A DNA stretch of 63,887 nucleotides from an uncultured Methylococcaceae bacterium (GCA_903859415.1 CAIOMN010000097.1:1-63887); one strand, 5' to 3'. Counted from the first letter of the stretch, positions 1-9,247 are shown. The notes: generated by a model from the sequence alone, not told the origin. Translations and numbers: made by a program.

Positions 1-1905
1 GATTTTAAGATCCCGGATACGCCGCGTTGCTTCTAGCCCATCCATAACCGGCATTTGTATGTCCATCAGAATCAAATCGTAGTGTTCGTTCTCAATCTTT
101 ACCAGTGCTTCGCCACCATGATTGGCAATTTCTACCTTCAGACCGAAGCTTTCCAGTAGTTCTCTGGACAGGGCTTGATTGATTTCATTATCTTCAACCA
201 GCAAAATTTGTACATCTCTGCGTAAGCAGACGTTGTGTATTATCTTTTCATCGGGTTGCAAATCCTGCGCATTACCTCGCTTCAAGTGCACCGTAACCCA
301 GAAAGTGCTGCCTTGGCCGGGTGCGCTAACCACGCCAGTATCGCCGCTCATCAGATGTGCCAATTGTTTAGAAATAACCAGCCCCAAACCGGTACCACCA
401 TATCTGCGGATGCTGGAGTCTTCCACTTGCTCAAAGGCTGTAAATAACTTACTTTGTTGTGCCTCGCTAATGCCGATGCCGGTATCTTGTACTTCGAATT
501 TTAATTTAACCCGCTCGCTGTCTTCGACAAGCATTTCGGCACGCAGCGTTATGCTACCCTGATCGGTGAATTTGGTGGCGTTGCTCAGGTAGTTCATCAA
601 AATCTGAGTAATACGCATCGTATCTCCTTTCACAATCAGATTTTGTAAACGCGGATCAATGTCTTCAATGAAGCCAAGTCCTTTTTGGGCAATGCGATCA
701 GCCATCATGCTGTAGACATGATCAAGGGTCGCAGAGAGAAAGAAAGTGGTTTCGTTGAGCGTCATCCGTCCTGCATCGATTTTGGACAAATCCAGAATGT
801 CGCTGATCAGACTCAATAAGTGTTTGCCAGCTGCGATGACACGATTGAGCTTGATTTTTTGGTCTTCGTCCTGGATTTGTGCGCGTAACAGTTGAGCGTA
901 ACCGATGACAGCGTTCATGGGTGTACGGATCTCATGACTCATGTTGGCCAGGAAGGCGCTCTTTGACTGATTGGCCAACTCGGCATCGAGTTTGGCGGCG
1001 AGCAACTCTGTGGTTCTTTCGGTTACCAGTTCTTGCAGATGGTTGCGATGCCGTAATATTTCGTCTTCGGACACTTTACGTTGAGTAATATCATTGTACA
1101 GGACGGCAATTTGTTTTCTCTCAGCCTGGTCGAAGCGAAAGGCGTAAACGTCAAACCAACTATTTAATTTGGTAGCGTGATTTTCAAAACGCGCCGACTT
1201 CCCTGATTGCGCAATGTCCCCAAAAGTCTGAAGCGAAAATGCCTGGGGTTCTGAAGTGAGTGCTGTAATTGTTTTTCCTACCGCACCGATCAACCCCGTC
1301 ATTTTCTCAAATGCCGGATTAACTTCCAGAAAACGGTAATCGATAGCCGTCATGTTGTTGTCTAAAATCACTTCGACAATACAGAATCCTTCATCAATCT
1401 CATTAAATAGTGCTTTGTAACGAGCTTCAGCACTCTTGCGGTAGATCATTTCCTGTTCAAGCTTAAAAGAATCCTCCCTGAGTTGTGACTCTATTTGATG
1501 ACGTCGACGGATTTCAGCATTCAGTTCGTCGATTTTCTGATTCAGGGCATTAAACTCGACAGCCCGGTATAGTTGGATGCAGACCAAGGGAGCTCGATCA
1601 TCTGTTGGCCTCTGCAACAGGCACCCTCGACAAGGAAATTCGACCTCATCCCCGTTAAACTTACGCAACGTCATGTGGCTAATCATGAAATCAGTGCTAC
1701 CGAAAAACAAATTTAGGGTATTCGAAGTCTTTTCGGCGGAATCTGTAGTAAGACTAGCTAAGGGCTGACCGATCAACCCACTTTTATCCTGCTCCAATAA
1801 CTGACACAGAAGCGGGTTGGAAAAAACAATCTTCCCCGTATTGTCGACGACCAGGAGAGGAACGGGTATTAATCGAAGCAGGTGAGCTGCTTCTTTGTCG
1901 ATCAT
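1..1905 (-). CDS. Hybrid sensor histidine kinase (PAS-PAS-HisKA-HATPase-REC), cut by the window edge
   Basis: I translated the minus strand from the ATG at 1905 and the frame stays open for 635 codons to base 1. It reads as a PAS-like domain (about residues 5-115), a charged coiled-coil linker (118-160), a second PAS (165-290), a HisKA dimerisation domain with the phospho-acceptor H-box NMSHEIRTPMN, a HATPase domain with the N-box (MNYLSNATKFTD) and G-box (DTGIGI, GGTGLGL), and the first half of a receiver domain with the phospho-acceptor Asp in LILMDIQMPVMDG. No membrane segment is visible, so it is probably cytoplasmic. It overlaps the upstream MOD1 gene by four bases (ATGA), implying translational coupling and a shared signalling job. 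Its kinase core is closely similar to the one at 48357, suggesting paralogy. More receiver or HPt domains may lie beyond the window. Confidence 0.93.
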   Translation of the reverse strand, partial: MIDKEAAHLLRLIPVPLLVVDNTGKIVFSNPLLCQLLEQDKSGLIGQPLASLTTDSAEKTSNTLNLFFGSTDFMISHMTLRKFNGDEVEFPCRGCLLQRPTDDRAPLVCIQLYRAVEFNALNQKIDELNAEIRRRHQIESQLREDSFKLEQEMIYRKSAEARYKALFNEIDEGFCIVEVILDNNMTAIDYRFLEVNPAFEKMTGLIGAVGKTITALTSEPQAFSLQTFGDIAQSGKSARFENHATKLNSWFDVYAFRFDQAERKQIAVLYNDITQRKVSEDEILRHRNHLQELVTERTTELLAAKLDAELANQSKSAFLANMSHEIRTPMNAVIGYAQLLRAQIQDEDQKIKLNRVIAAGKHLLSLISDILDLSKIDAGRMTLNETTFFLSATLDHVYSMMADRIAQKGLGFIEDIDPRLQNLIVKGDTMRITQILMNYLSNATKFTDQGSITLRAEMLVEDSERVKLKFEVQDTGIGISEAQQSKLFTAFEQVEDSSIRRYGGTGLGLVISKQLAHLMSGDTGVVSAPGQGSTFWVTVHLKRGNAQDLQPDEKIIHNVCLRRDVQILLVEDNEINQALSRELLESFGLKVEIANHGGEALVKIENEHYDLILMDIQMPVMDGLEATRRIRDLKI

Positions 1906-2447
1906 TCCACCGTACTCTTGAAATATTCCCTACCCTCCACAGCATCCGCTTCGTCGCTAGTCTTTAAATAAACCACGACACGGCATTCAGGACGCCCTTC
2001 AGCAATGGTTTCCTTGAGGTGTACTTTGGCATAGCCCAGGTTATTGGCGGCAATACTTCCGAACACGTTGGAGTTCATCATGCACATCGACTTCTGGCCG
2101 ATAACCTTTTCTGCAAATGGACATGAACGACTGCCGAATACGATCTTCTCGTCATCTTGCTCAATGACATAAAAATCACCCTGGATACGTTGCTTCAAGT
2201 CCACCAGTACTTCTGCCACCTGCTCCCGATCCAGGGACGACAGATTGAGTGCTTGACGGTACTGGTTGTCCATCTGCTTACCCATTACCTGACCTACCAC
2301 GCTGATAAAACCTGACGCTTGATCAGAACCAACCACTTTCTGCAAAGTATTAGATAGCTCCCGTATCAAGGTGCGCATAAAGACATCTCGCTCCAGTGGG
2401 ATATCAAGGTTTGAAACTTGTTTTGCAAGGCTTGTTAAATCATTCAT
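1902..2447 (-). CDS. Methanogen output domain 1 (MOD1)-containing protein
   Basis: This 181-residue protein carries the conserved block of the MOD1 family: SCPFAEKVIGQKSMCMM, followed by NVFGSIAANNLGYAKV, a TIAEG turn and GRPECRVVVYL. Cysteines at 109, 122 and 155 sit in these motifs and could bind a metal or small ligand; that is inference. The N-terminal 90 residues look helical. MOD1 domains are known as output or sensory modules attached to, or next to, two-component proteins, and this one overlaps the hybrid kinase start by four bases. It probably supplies sensory input to that kinase or receives its output. The ligand is unknown. Confidence 0.8.
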   Translation of the reverse strand: MNDLTSLAKQVSNLDIPLERDVFMRTLIRELSNTLQKVVGSDQASGFISVVGQVMGKQMDNQYRQALNLSSLDREQVAEVLVDLKQRIQGDFYVIEQDDEKIVFGSRSCPFAEKVIGQKSMCMMNSNVFGSIAANNLGYAKVHLKETIAEGRPECRVVVYLKTSDEADAVEGREYFKSTVE

Positions 2448-2540
2448 AATTTATTCTCGGTTAGTTCTGTCGACAATTCGTCTAAGCCATAAAAGCACCG
2501 AGGTAAACCGAAAGCATCCTCATGTAATTAGTGGCTTTTT

Positions 2541-2717
2541 TTAACGGGTAGCGATTCTGCTAGTGTGCTTGAGTTTACTGAACAGATATTCAACAGCCAT
2601 GTCACTCCGTATTTTCATATAATGCCAGTAATCACAATCAATTTCTACTTTTCGATTTGATTTTGGTGGAATGACTGCTTGTTTTAGGAATGATTGTTGT
2701 TTTAGGTCGATTGGGTT
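2541..2717 (-). pseudogene. IS5-family transposase, C-terminal remnant
   Basis: Minus-strand translation gives 58 residues containing AVIPPKSNRKVEID, then DYWHYMKIR and YLFSKLKHTSRIATR before a TAA. This matches the end of IS5-type DDE transposases (IPPKSNR, then an ER/VE-x-F-x-KLK-x-RRIATR block holding the last catalytic Glu, here in AVEY). Upstream the frame is broken by stops, and neighbouring frames to about 2800 hold further short transposase-like pieces. No intact terminal inverted repeats are visible. It marks a past insertion at the left edge of the accessory island. The rest of 2448-2936 shows nothing else I can support. Confidence 0.7.
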
Positions 2718-2936
2718 CCTTCACTTTTGACAGAGCAAGTTGTGCCAATTTCTGCCGGTCGCGACTGCTGCTTTATGGCAATGAATATTACAGAATGTAA
2801 TTAGTTCGGCAATGTGTCATTCAGAGACAACCCCTAGTTTTCAGTGAACGGCAGGTAAACCTTTAAACTATCCATTCATCGGGTACACTGGCCGAAAATC
2901 GGTCGAACAAACGACAAGCTCACTTGATTTTCGCGG

Positions 2937-3653
2937 TCAAGTGGAGTGTTTAGTTAAGCACTTTAATTTCTCTAAGTATTCAACTAAATCATGAACATTT
3001 GTACTTGGATTTATATCCCCACTAATTTTTGAATTTTCAAAGATTCTTTTAGAGTGCGCTTTAGCTCCATGAATAAGATTATTATCTATTGAATATTTGT
3101 AGATTCCTTTTTGTTTTTTTTCGTAATTAGGGAGATAAATCTTCAAGTTGTCAATCACTTGATCTCCTACGCTTTTAGTTCCTAAAGGAGAATAAGGTTT
3201 TGTCGAAGGCGTGAAATGCAGCAAAAACCAATATTCAAAAGCGGGTATTGATCGAATTGCCATAAAAACAACTTCTTCGGAACATTCTTCTTTTCTTAAT
3301 TCATCATTGATTGCGTTTATTTTACCTAAGGCATAGTCAAAAGTTTCATGTTGATCTCTATCAAAAACACAAAACACGCGGTCATAATTTCCTGCTTTGA
3401 CTCTTTCTTTATTAAATAGCTCTTGAGCATACTCTACAACACTTTTTGGACTTGAATCACAACTGCCATCAATTTTAATATTGGCAGAGTCAAGGTCTAA
3501 ATGAACCCTCATTTCTTCAAAATAAAAAGGTTCTGTTTTTTCACCCTCACAAACAATAAGGACATGATCATAGGGCTTACGATTTGCATTGCGTCGAACG
3601 CTATCTTGTTGTTTTTTCGCTTTTCGTTTATGAAACAAATCTTCACTACCCAA
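2937..3653 (-). CDS. RloB-like / AbiLii-type Toprim-fold protein
   Basis: The 238-residue protein matches the RloB family. It has a Toprim-like first motif VLIVCEGEKTEPFYF (Glu36), an acidic motif VFCVFDRDQ (Asp98, Asp100) and the family block IRSIPAFEYWFLLHF (residues 133-147). Toprim proteins of this kind cut nucleic acid using metal held by the Glu and the DxD. The start is TTG, three bases after the stop of the upstream ATPase, so the two are co-translated. RloA/RloB (AbiL-type) pairs are known phage-defence modules in which a phage trigger acts through the ATPase on the Toprim effector. That role is inferred here from family and pairing. The DNA is noticeably AT-richer than the core genes. 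Confidence 0.82.
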   Translation of the reverse strand: MGSEDLFHKRKAKKQQDSVRRNANRKPYDHVLIVCEGEKTEPFYFEEMRVHLDLDSANIKIDGSCDSSPKSVVEYAQELFNKERVKAGNYDRVFCVFDRDQHETFDYALGKINAINDELRKEECSEEVVFMAIRSIPAFEYWFLLHFTPSTKPYSPLGTKSVGDQVIDNLKIYLPNYEKKQKGIYKYSIDNNLIHGAKAHSKRIFENSKISGDINPSTNVHDLVEYLEKLKCLTKHST

Positions 3654-3656
3654 AAC

Positions 3657-4931
3657 TTACTCTCCAAGTAGTTCTAATGTACTCACTACAGGTAACGCAC
3701 TATATCTGCCCGATAGATAGGATTTTTCAAGATTCTCAACACCCTTCCTAGGACTAAAATCTGATAATGGGTAAATTTCTGTTGTCTGATCTGTTTCTTT
3801 TTTACAAAACCAAATTTGATCACGCCTAAAAACATCTTGATCCAAAATCGATGTTTCATGAGTCGTAAAAATTAACTGAGCATTTTTGGGGTTAGTTTTT
3901 TTGCTATGAAAAAGATCTACCAAAAATTTAACAATATGGGGATGTAAGCTATCATGCAATTCATCTATAAATAAAACTTTGCCGTTTCTCAATGTGTCAA
4001 TCCATGGGCCTGCAAATGAGAAAATTTTTCTTGTACCGTCAGATTCATCATCGAGCTCAAATAAAACGTCTTTTCCTTGTGCTGTTGTGTGAACGGTTTT
4101 GATATCTACAAATTCCTCACCTTCAAGATCTTTAAGTAAGCGCTCTTTTAATTCTGCAGGCATGTCATCAGGTAAAACAGAAATATCAAACTTTTTTGAC
4201 TCTAGTTTCAAATCATTAATATCTAAATCAGCCGCATTAAGAAATTTTAAAACATCTTTTTTGCCGTCCGCTTCAGTGCAAAGCTCAGCCGTATAATTAC
4301 TACGCCATCCATCAATACCTGCAACTTTAAGTGTTTTGGTAAACCAGTCATAGACTGGTTTAAGCTGTTCACTATTAAGCATTACAGCGGTGGAAAGAAA
4401 CAAGGAATTGTTCCGGGTAGAGTCTTTCCATGTTTGTTTTTTACCCGTTAGAAATGAGCTAAAATCCCACTCGTATTCATTTTTAGCTTCATCAAATGCT
4501 CTTATAAACCAGCGTTGCGGTCTTGATTTTGGAAACGCGTACAACCATTCTTCCATTACTCTTTCAGATGTTGCGGAAAAGCCATATTGATACTTGATAC
4601 CTTCAGCAATAAAAATAACCTCAAACTCTGTTGGTTTTCCAACTGTTGAATCGCATAATTTGAAATAAGTAATAGGTAACTTGTCACCACGTTGAATGTT
4701 TTTTGCTGAATTAGCCACTATTTCTCTTATCACTTTTACAGCCTTGATGAAATTAGATTTACCAGCCGCATTAGCACCATAAATTACAACTGACCGAAGT
4801 AGTGGAGAAGCGTTAAGAACATTGGGATCAAAAGTATTTCCGACTAACTCATCAGAATTAGATTTGGTAAGGCTAAATGTTTGCCTTGTTTTGATGGATC
4901 GGAAATTCTCTACAGATAACTCAATAATCAT
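3657..4931 (-). CDS. RloA-like / AbiLi-type AAA (ABC-like) ATPase
   Basis: The 424-residue protein starts MIIELSVENFRS, typical of overcoming-lysogenisation-defect (OLD)-like and RecF-like ATPases. It has Walker A GANAAGKSN (52-60), a signature-like SDGTRKIFSFAG, Walker B VLFIDELHDSLHPH (from residue 319, catalytic Asp323-Glu324) and a switch His in FTTHETS (about 358). It is the first gene of a two-gene unit with the RloB-like Toprim protein three bases downstream. In family terms it is the sensor/NTPase half of an AbiL-type abortive-infection module. A PARIS AriA assignment was considered, but the partner is RloB-like rather than AriB-like. A very AT-rich 200-bp stretch upstream probably carries the promoter. 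Confidence 0.82.
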   Translation of the reverse strand: MIIELSVENFRSIKTRQTFSLTKSNSDELVGNTFDPNVLNASPLLRSVVIYGANAAGKSNFIKAVKVIREIVANSAKNIQRGDKLPITYFKLCDSTVGKPTEFEVIFIAEGIKYQYGFSATSERVMEEWLYAFPKSRPQRWFIRAFDEAKNEYEWDFSSFLTGKKQTWKDSTRNNSLFLSTAVMLNSEQLKPVYDWFTKTLKVAGIDGWRSNYTAELCTEADGKKDVLKFLNAADLDINDLKLESKKFDISVLPDDMPAELKERLLKDLEGEEFVDIKTVHTTAQGKDVLFELDDESDGTRKIFSFAGPWIDTLRNGKVLFIDELHDSLHPHIVKFLVDLFHSKKTNPKNAQLIFTTHETSILDQDVFRRDQIWFCKKETDQTTEIYPLSDFSPRKGVENLEKSYLSGRYSALPVVSTLELLGE

Positions 4932-5154
4932 AAAATATCAATTTAATGTTAATTTTTGACAATTATAGTCAAAATATAATATTAAATATACATTTATGTT
5001 AAATGAGGTGCTTATATATAAAAGTAATTATATGGCTTCTGCCTACTATCTCCGATTACAAGAGCCTATGCAAAAAACTCAGTAAAGTTGATCGGATATC
5101 TAACTATATACCTTATAGGTAAGATAAGATGCAATTTTGCTCAGTTGATGTTTT

Positions 5155-6699
5155 TTATTTTGGAAGGTTCAGTTGCTGCATGACACCATTAACATAGCCA
5201 TGGGCTGCGCCATGAGTTTGGATATTTCGAGAATTTGCAAACATAGCCGCACTGTGATCACCTTGTCCACCCGCGAGATCTGATTCAGTCTTGGCCACAG
5301 TAAATAGAAAACCCGGTAGATTTCCACCATCGATTGCCTTGTCTGGATGAGTAGCCACCACTGGTGCAGCAATCCTTGCGGTCGGTGCAGAAGCAGCCTC
5401 TGCTGGACTGGGTAGCACTTCTGGAGTATCCAAACGGGGTGTAGCCAATGACAGTAATGAGGTCAGATTATTGGCATGAGCATCCCTGTCTGTCAACGAT
5501 GACAAACCCGTCAAGGCTTCCAGAGTAGCGGGTATTGATGAATGATCATAAACCCGGTGATCAACGATATTCTTGGGAATATAGGGGGATACGATAACAG
5601 CTGGCACCCGCACACCCAGCCGCTCAAAATTAAAGTTATTCACCGAATATTCGGTGGAATCACCTGGCGCTACTGTAGTCGGTGGCGTAACATGATCATA
5701 AAAACCACCGTGCTCATCATAGGTAATAATCAACACACTATTTTCCCATAATGATGATTTGCGAATAGTTTCATATACCTCCTTGATTAATGCCTCCCCA
5801 TTTCTAACATCATCCAAGGGGTGCTGAGATTGACCGTCCATATAAGAATTGTTGGTTATATGCCCATAGTTGGGTTCGATAAATGTGTAGAAATAAGGAT
5901 AATCACCGCTTATATCCTCTGCAAATCTATCAAATCCATGCCAATCTTCTACATTGATATTGTGCAATGCAGCAACACACGGGATAGACCCTGATAAGGG
6001 GTCACACTTACCGCCATAAATTCGCCAAGGCTGATCAAGCCCAGCTTTATCTGAGAGCGCATCAAAAATGCTGCCGTTATCATAACGAAAACCGTATAAA
6101 CCCTCCCATAACGCCATGTGCTCGGTAGTAGGGCTATCGTCCAAGCCATTTGAAGAGGCGCCGTGGACAAAAAAACGATTAGGCCACGTTGGCCCAGGCA
6201 ATGAGGAGAACCATTGATCACAAACCGCAAACTCTTTTGCTAAGGTATATAACACGGGTAATTGCGTGGCGGTATCGTAACATTTCATCACTTCGCCAAA
6301 ATTACTGGTTGCCTTACCTTCTCCGGTACTGGGAGAAATAACATAATCCAGTACAAATCCAGAGTTATCGATAGGAGGGTAAACACCACCAGCACCGTAG
6401 GCATTTTTGCCCTGTTCTCCACACAGCTGATAAAGTACATCTACAAACTCATGTCCGGGGCCTACCGGCATCGACCAATCGGCGGGCTTTATGGTGGGGT
6501 AAGAAACACCTGCATAGCGGTTACTATGAATAGGGTCAAGACCGTCTATAACCGTTGGCTTTCCATGCTCTGCATCAGTACCGGTAATCGCCGAAAAACC
6601 TAGCATATGGTCGAAGGATCGGTTTTCTAACATCAAAACAAAAACATGTTTGATGGCTGCTTTTGGATTGGCTTCATTGAGTGGGATAGTATTGGTCAT
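5155..6699 (-). CDS. Phospholipase C / acid phosphatase-type phosphoesterase
   Basis: This 514-residue member of the alkaline-phosphatase superfamily (phosphoesterase family, PF04185 type) has the N-terminal metal and nucleophile block FVLMLENRSFDHMLG, the conserved SLPGPTWPNRFFVHGASS and the metal-binding YDEHGGFYDHV. These are the signatures of bacterial phospholipase C and AcpA-like phosphatases, which hydrolyse phosphodiesters or phosphomonoesters. No signal peptide or Tat motif is visible, because the catalytic domain begins about 17 residues in; many relatives are exported, so this is unusual. It sits between the RloAB pair and the lipoprotein pair, all on the minus strand. Substrate is unknown. 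Confidence 0.9.
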   Translation of the reverse strand: MTNTIPLNEANPKAAIKHVFVLMLENRSFDHMLGFSAITGTDAEHGKPTVIDGLDPIHSNRYAGVSYPTIKPADWSMPVGPGHEFVDVLYQLCGEQGKNAYGAGGVYPPIDNSGFVLDYVISPSTGEGKATSNFGEVMKCYDTATQLPVLYTLAKEFAVCDQWFSSLPGPTWPNRFFVHGASSNGLDDSPTTEHMALWEGLYGFRYDNGSIFDALSDKAGLDQPWRIYGGKCDPLSGSIPCVAALHNINVEDWHGFDRFAEDISGDYPYFYTFIEPNYGHITNNSYMDGQSQHPLDDVRNGEALIKEVYETIRKSSLWENSVLIITYDEHGGFYDHVTPPTTVAPGDSTEYSVNNFNFERLGVRVPAVIVSPYIPKNIVDHRVYDHSSIPATLEALTGLSSLTDRDAHANNLTSLLSLATPRLDTPEVLPSPAEAASAPTARIAAPVVATHPDKAIDGGNLPGFLFTVAKTESDLAGGQGDHSAAMFANSRNIQTHGAAHGYVNGVMQQLNLPK

Positions 6700-6804
6700 C
6701 GATTTAACTCGCTTTGGTTAAAAATCTATTAAGGTGAATGACAATGTTTCTCAGCTTTTAACTGTCCGTGTTGGTCGTGATGGTTTAGGACCCCTGCTCT
6801 TTTT

Positions 6805-7230
6805 CTACGCCTGAGTTGAATTTTCTGGAACTGTTGTATCCGCTGTATCCGTTGAATCTTCTGTATCTGTTGGATTTGTTGGGCTTATAAAACCTGAAAT
6901 ATTTGTAATTAAATCCGAAACATTTGAAATCAACGCTGCAGTTTTATTGTTTTTAGACATAATTGAATCCATCTGAGTATTTATTTTACCCAAAGTCTCT
7001 GCAGCCCTTTTTAGTTCAGCATCATCGCCCACAGTATCTTGGGTGTGTAACGAATTCTTGAGTGCTTTAAGTTCTGAACCTAATGCTGACAACTTCATTA
7101 CATTATCAACATCACCCGCCTGTTGTGCTTTTTCAATCGATTCCTGAATTTTTTTGTCTATCACATCAAGATTTGCTTCAGCCTTGCTGATTTGTGTTTG
7201 GAAACTTTTAATAGTATCTGGGGATAGCAT
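6805..7230 (-). CDS. Uncharacterised helical (coiled-coil) protein
   Basis: I do not recognise a family. The 141-residue product starts MLSPDTIKSF and is rich in Ala, Lys, Asp and Gln, with long predicted helices (residues 10-90), a hydrophobic stretch near 100-120 and a Thr/Asp-rich acidic tail. An in-frame ATG at 7248 would overlap the upstream lipoprotein gene by 17 bases. I prefer the ATG at 7230, which follows an AAAAGG ribosome-binding site and starts just after the lipoprotein stop. It is probably co-transcribed with the lipoprotein and may work with it at the envelope. Confidence 0.6.
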   Translation of the reverse strand: MLSPDTIKSFQTQISKAEANLDVIDKKIQESIEKAQQAGDVDNVMKLSALGSELKALKNSLHTQDTVGDDAELKRAAETLGKINTQMDSIMSKNNKTAALISNVSDLITNISGFISPTNPTDTEDSTDTADTTVPENSTQA

Positions 7231-7231
7231 T

Positions 7232-8182
7232 TTAATTACCTTTTTCAATAGTCATTAAGGTGGACGCTTGCGCAGCAAAGTCTGAAGCCGTGCTGATGGC
7301 ATCTTCAAAATTAATATCTGGCTTCTTAAGGCTTTTCAATAAATCAGCGTGTGACGACTTCATTTTGACCAAGGCGCCTCCAATACCATTAGAAGCGGTT
7401 TTATCATAGGCAATCGCATCATTGACGACATTTTGAGCCGCTGTATTAATATCCGAATAACTGCCGTTACTTTTACTAAGCAGTGTAACTTGCGCCATCT
7501 CACTATAAATAATGTACTGCTGATCATTTAAAATTTCAGCTTGAAGATGCTCGGCTGATTTCTGTAATAGAGAAGTCTCTTTTTGAATGACTGGATCGGC
7601 CTGCTCTACAATGGCTGCCAGTGTCTTGAGGCGTTCTGCATCCGCTATTTCTCCAAACAACCAGGCAAAACCGGTTGTTATGATATTGACTGCAGTTCCA
7701 GAACCTGGCATGGCTACCGATGAAACCGTGGATATTGCAGATCCGGCTTTTGCTACTGCCGCTTTTAAGGCTGCAACATCCTGAGCACTACTAATGGCAA
7801 CAAGACCCTGACCGTAGGCATCCAATGCTGAAATAAAGGCCAGTGATTGGGCCTCGTGATTTTTTACATTTGCAGCTACTTTATTACCGCCTGGGTAATG
7901 AATAGACCAGGAACAATCGCCTGGTTTTGCTTCTCTGGGAGGGTTATCGGTTATTGGACAGCCTGTCGGTAGACTCAGGAAGGTGCCCTGAAGTTTTAAA
8001 CTATTTGCTAAATTGTTAATAGCCGCATTATCTCTTGTTACTTTTAGAGCATTAAAAGCCGCATTGAGGTCAGATACACCTTGAGAGAATTGGGTAATTG
8101 GCTGCTGATAATTTAAAGTTGAACAAGCTCCAACTCCGCTTAGCAGCAAAGCCACAATAAACCTGGATCGGTATTGCATCAT
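7232..8182 (-). CDS. Uncharacterised lipoprotein
   Basis: The 316-residue product has a signal peptide with a lipobox-like end, SGVGAC, giving a lipid-modified cysteine at about residue 20, so it should be anchored to a membrane. The mature part is mostly helical, with a cysteine pair (around GCPITDNPPREAKPGDC) and a Gly/Ala-rich hydrophobic stretch (GSGTAVNIITTGFAWLFG) that could touch or cross a membrane. It is followed directly by a small helical protein gene. An AGGAGA ribosome-binding site precedes the ATG. I do not recognise the family and do not assign a function. Confidence 0.65.
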   Translation of the reverse strand: MMQYRSRFIVALLLSGVGACSTLNYQQPITQFSQGVSDLNAAFNALKVTRDNAAINNLANSLKLQGTFLSLPTGCPITDNPPREAKPGDCSWSIHYPGGNKVAANVKNHEAQSLAFISALDAYGQGLVAISSAQDVAALKAAVAKAGSAISTVSSVAMPGSGTAVNIITTGFAWLFGEIADAERLKTLAAIVEQADPVIQKETSLLQKSAEHLQAEILNDQQYIIYSEMAQVTLLSKSNGSYSDINTAAQNVVNDAIAYDKTASNGIGGALVKMKSSHADLLKSLKKPDINFEDAISTASDFAAQASTLMTIEKGN

Positions 8183-8395
8183 TAAAGTCTCCTATCGCCA
8201 CAGGGAATTAGTTGACAGAGTGCTTGCGGTTCAAGGAGGAGAAATCCGTATTGTCCGTATTGAGGGAACCACTCTTCGGACTTTAATATAAAATCTTTCC
8301 AAAGAGTTTGTCAATCAGTTGTTGATAAATTATTAACCAATAATTAACCTATGGGAACTTCGATTTCACCTATCAGCAATAGCATGTTTATAGCG

Positions 8396-9100
8396 TTAAC
8401 TAGTGGTCGGCATCCCTTTCAGCAACCAGCTAATAAAGTTTTCACGGTTACGTGAACAAATAACGACTTTACCTCTGCCAGAAAACTTTAATACCATGCC
8501 TTCACCACTGGTGACGCTATTGACGATTTGACCTAAAAAGCCACTGGATTGTTGGGTTGCCACAGAGATTTCATGATGCAATGCACTGTCCCAGGCAACC
8601 ACATGGGCATTATCGATAATAATATCCTTACCGGGTTCAACGTCCAGCACAAAACTGGAGCCGAAACCCGACACAGCCAGTTTGCCAAAGCCCGTCGCTT
8701 CGCAAATAAAAAATCCGCCGGTTTGACCAAACATCGCAGACCCTAAACTTTGGGTACGCACATTTAAGCTAACCCCACTTTCAGCCGCTACAAAAGCGCC
8801 ATCGGTTATTTTATAACTGGTTGTACCGACCTCCAGTACTTGTATAGCACCCGGGAGAGTCGGTGATAATAAGCAATCCCCATCCCCACTGACTGCCTCA
8901 ATATGTTGCTGAAAAAAGGATTCTCCATTAGCAAAGCGGCGCATTAACGCGCTGCCGATACCGCCGGTCATTTTCCCTTTTAACTCTAAAGCACTTTCCA
9001 TCATCACCATGGCGTTAGATTCACAATAAATCTTTTCACCACGGACTAAACTGATATGCAAAAAGGGATCAATCTCACCCGTCACTGTAAATTGTGCCAT
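8396..9100 (-). CDS. AIM24 / TIGR00266 family protein
   Basis: The 234-residue protein has the repeated beta-rich pattern of the AIM24 family: an N-terminal VRGEKIYCESNAMVMM block, a central FICEATGFGKLAVSGFG block and the glycine-rich C-terminal region before VICSRN. Family members form trefoil-like all-beta proteins; in yeast the homologue supports mitochondrial cristae, and the bacterial role is not established. No signal peptide is seen. Its promoter and 5' leader lie inside the left copy of the 85-bp direct repeat that brackets the Septu-like genes, and an AAGGAAA ribosome-binding site precedes the ATG. Confidence 0.85.
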   Translation of the reverse strand: MAQFTVTGEIDPFLHISLVRGEKIYCESNAMVMMESALELKGKMTGGIGSALMRRFANGESFFQQHIEAVSGDGDCLLSPTLPGAIQVLEVGTTSYKITDGAFVAAESGVSLNVRTQSLGSAMFGQTGGFFICEATGFGKLAVSGFGSSFVLDVEPGKDIIIDNAHVVAWDSALHHEISVATQQSSGFLGQIVNSVTSGEGMVLKFSGRGKVVICSRNRENFISWLLKGMPTTS

Positions 9101-9118
9101 TGTTATCGCCTATTTTCC

Positions 9119-9203
9119 TTGTAAAAGTCCAGATGAAAATGAATAAGGTAAAGTCATACAGTTACCCACAAATACTTATTGAGGGATTGTTATTATTATG
9201 TTA
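9119..9203. repeat. 85-bp direct repeat, left copy
   Basis: This stretch recurs in the same orientation at 11312-11396 with only two mismatches in 85 bases (at 9127 and 9196), an offset of 2,193 bases. It lies in the 5' region of the AIM24-family gene and just beyond the end of the PtuB-like gene. The two copies bracket the whole Septu-like module. Confidence 0.95.
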
Positions 9204-9247
9204 ATCGATCATGTAGATTATCTCAAACGAAGTATGCAGTTTCGAGA

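Noticed and set aside
3657-4931. PARIS (AriA/AriB) system
   Set aside because: The partner carries the RloB block (AFEYWFLLHF) rather than an AriB-type DUF4435 sequence.
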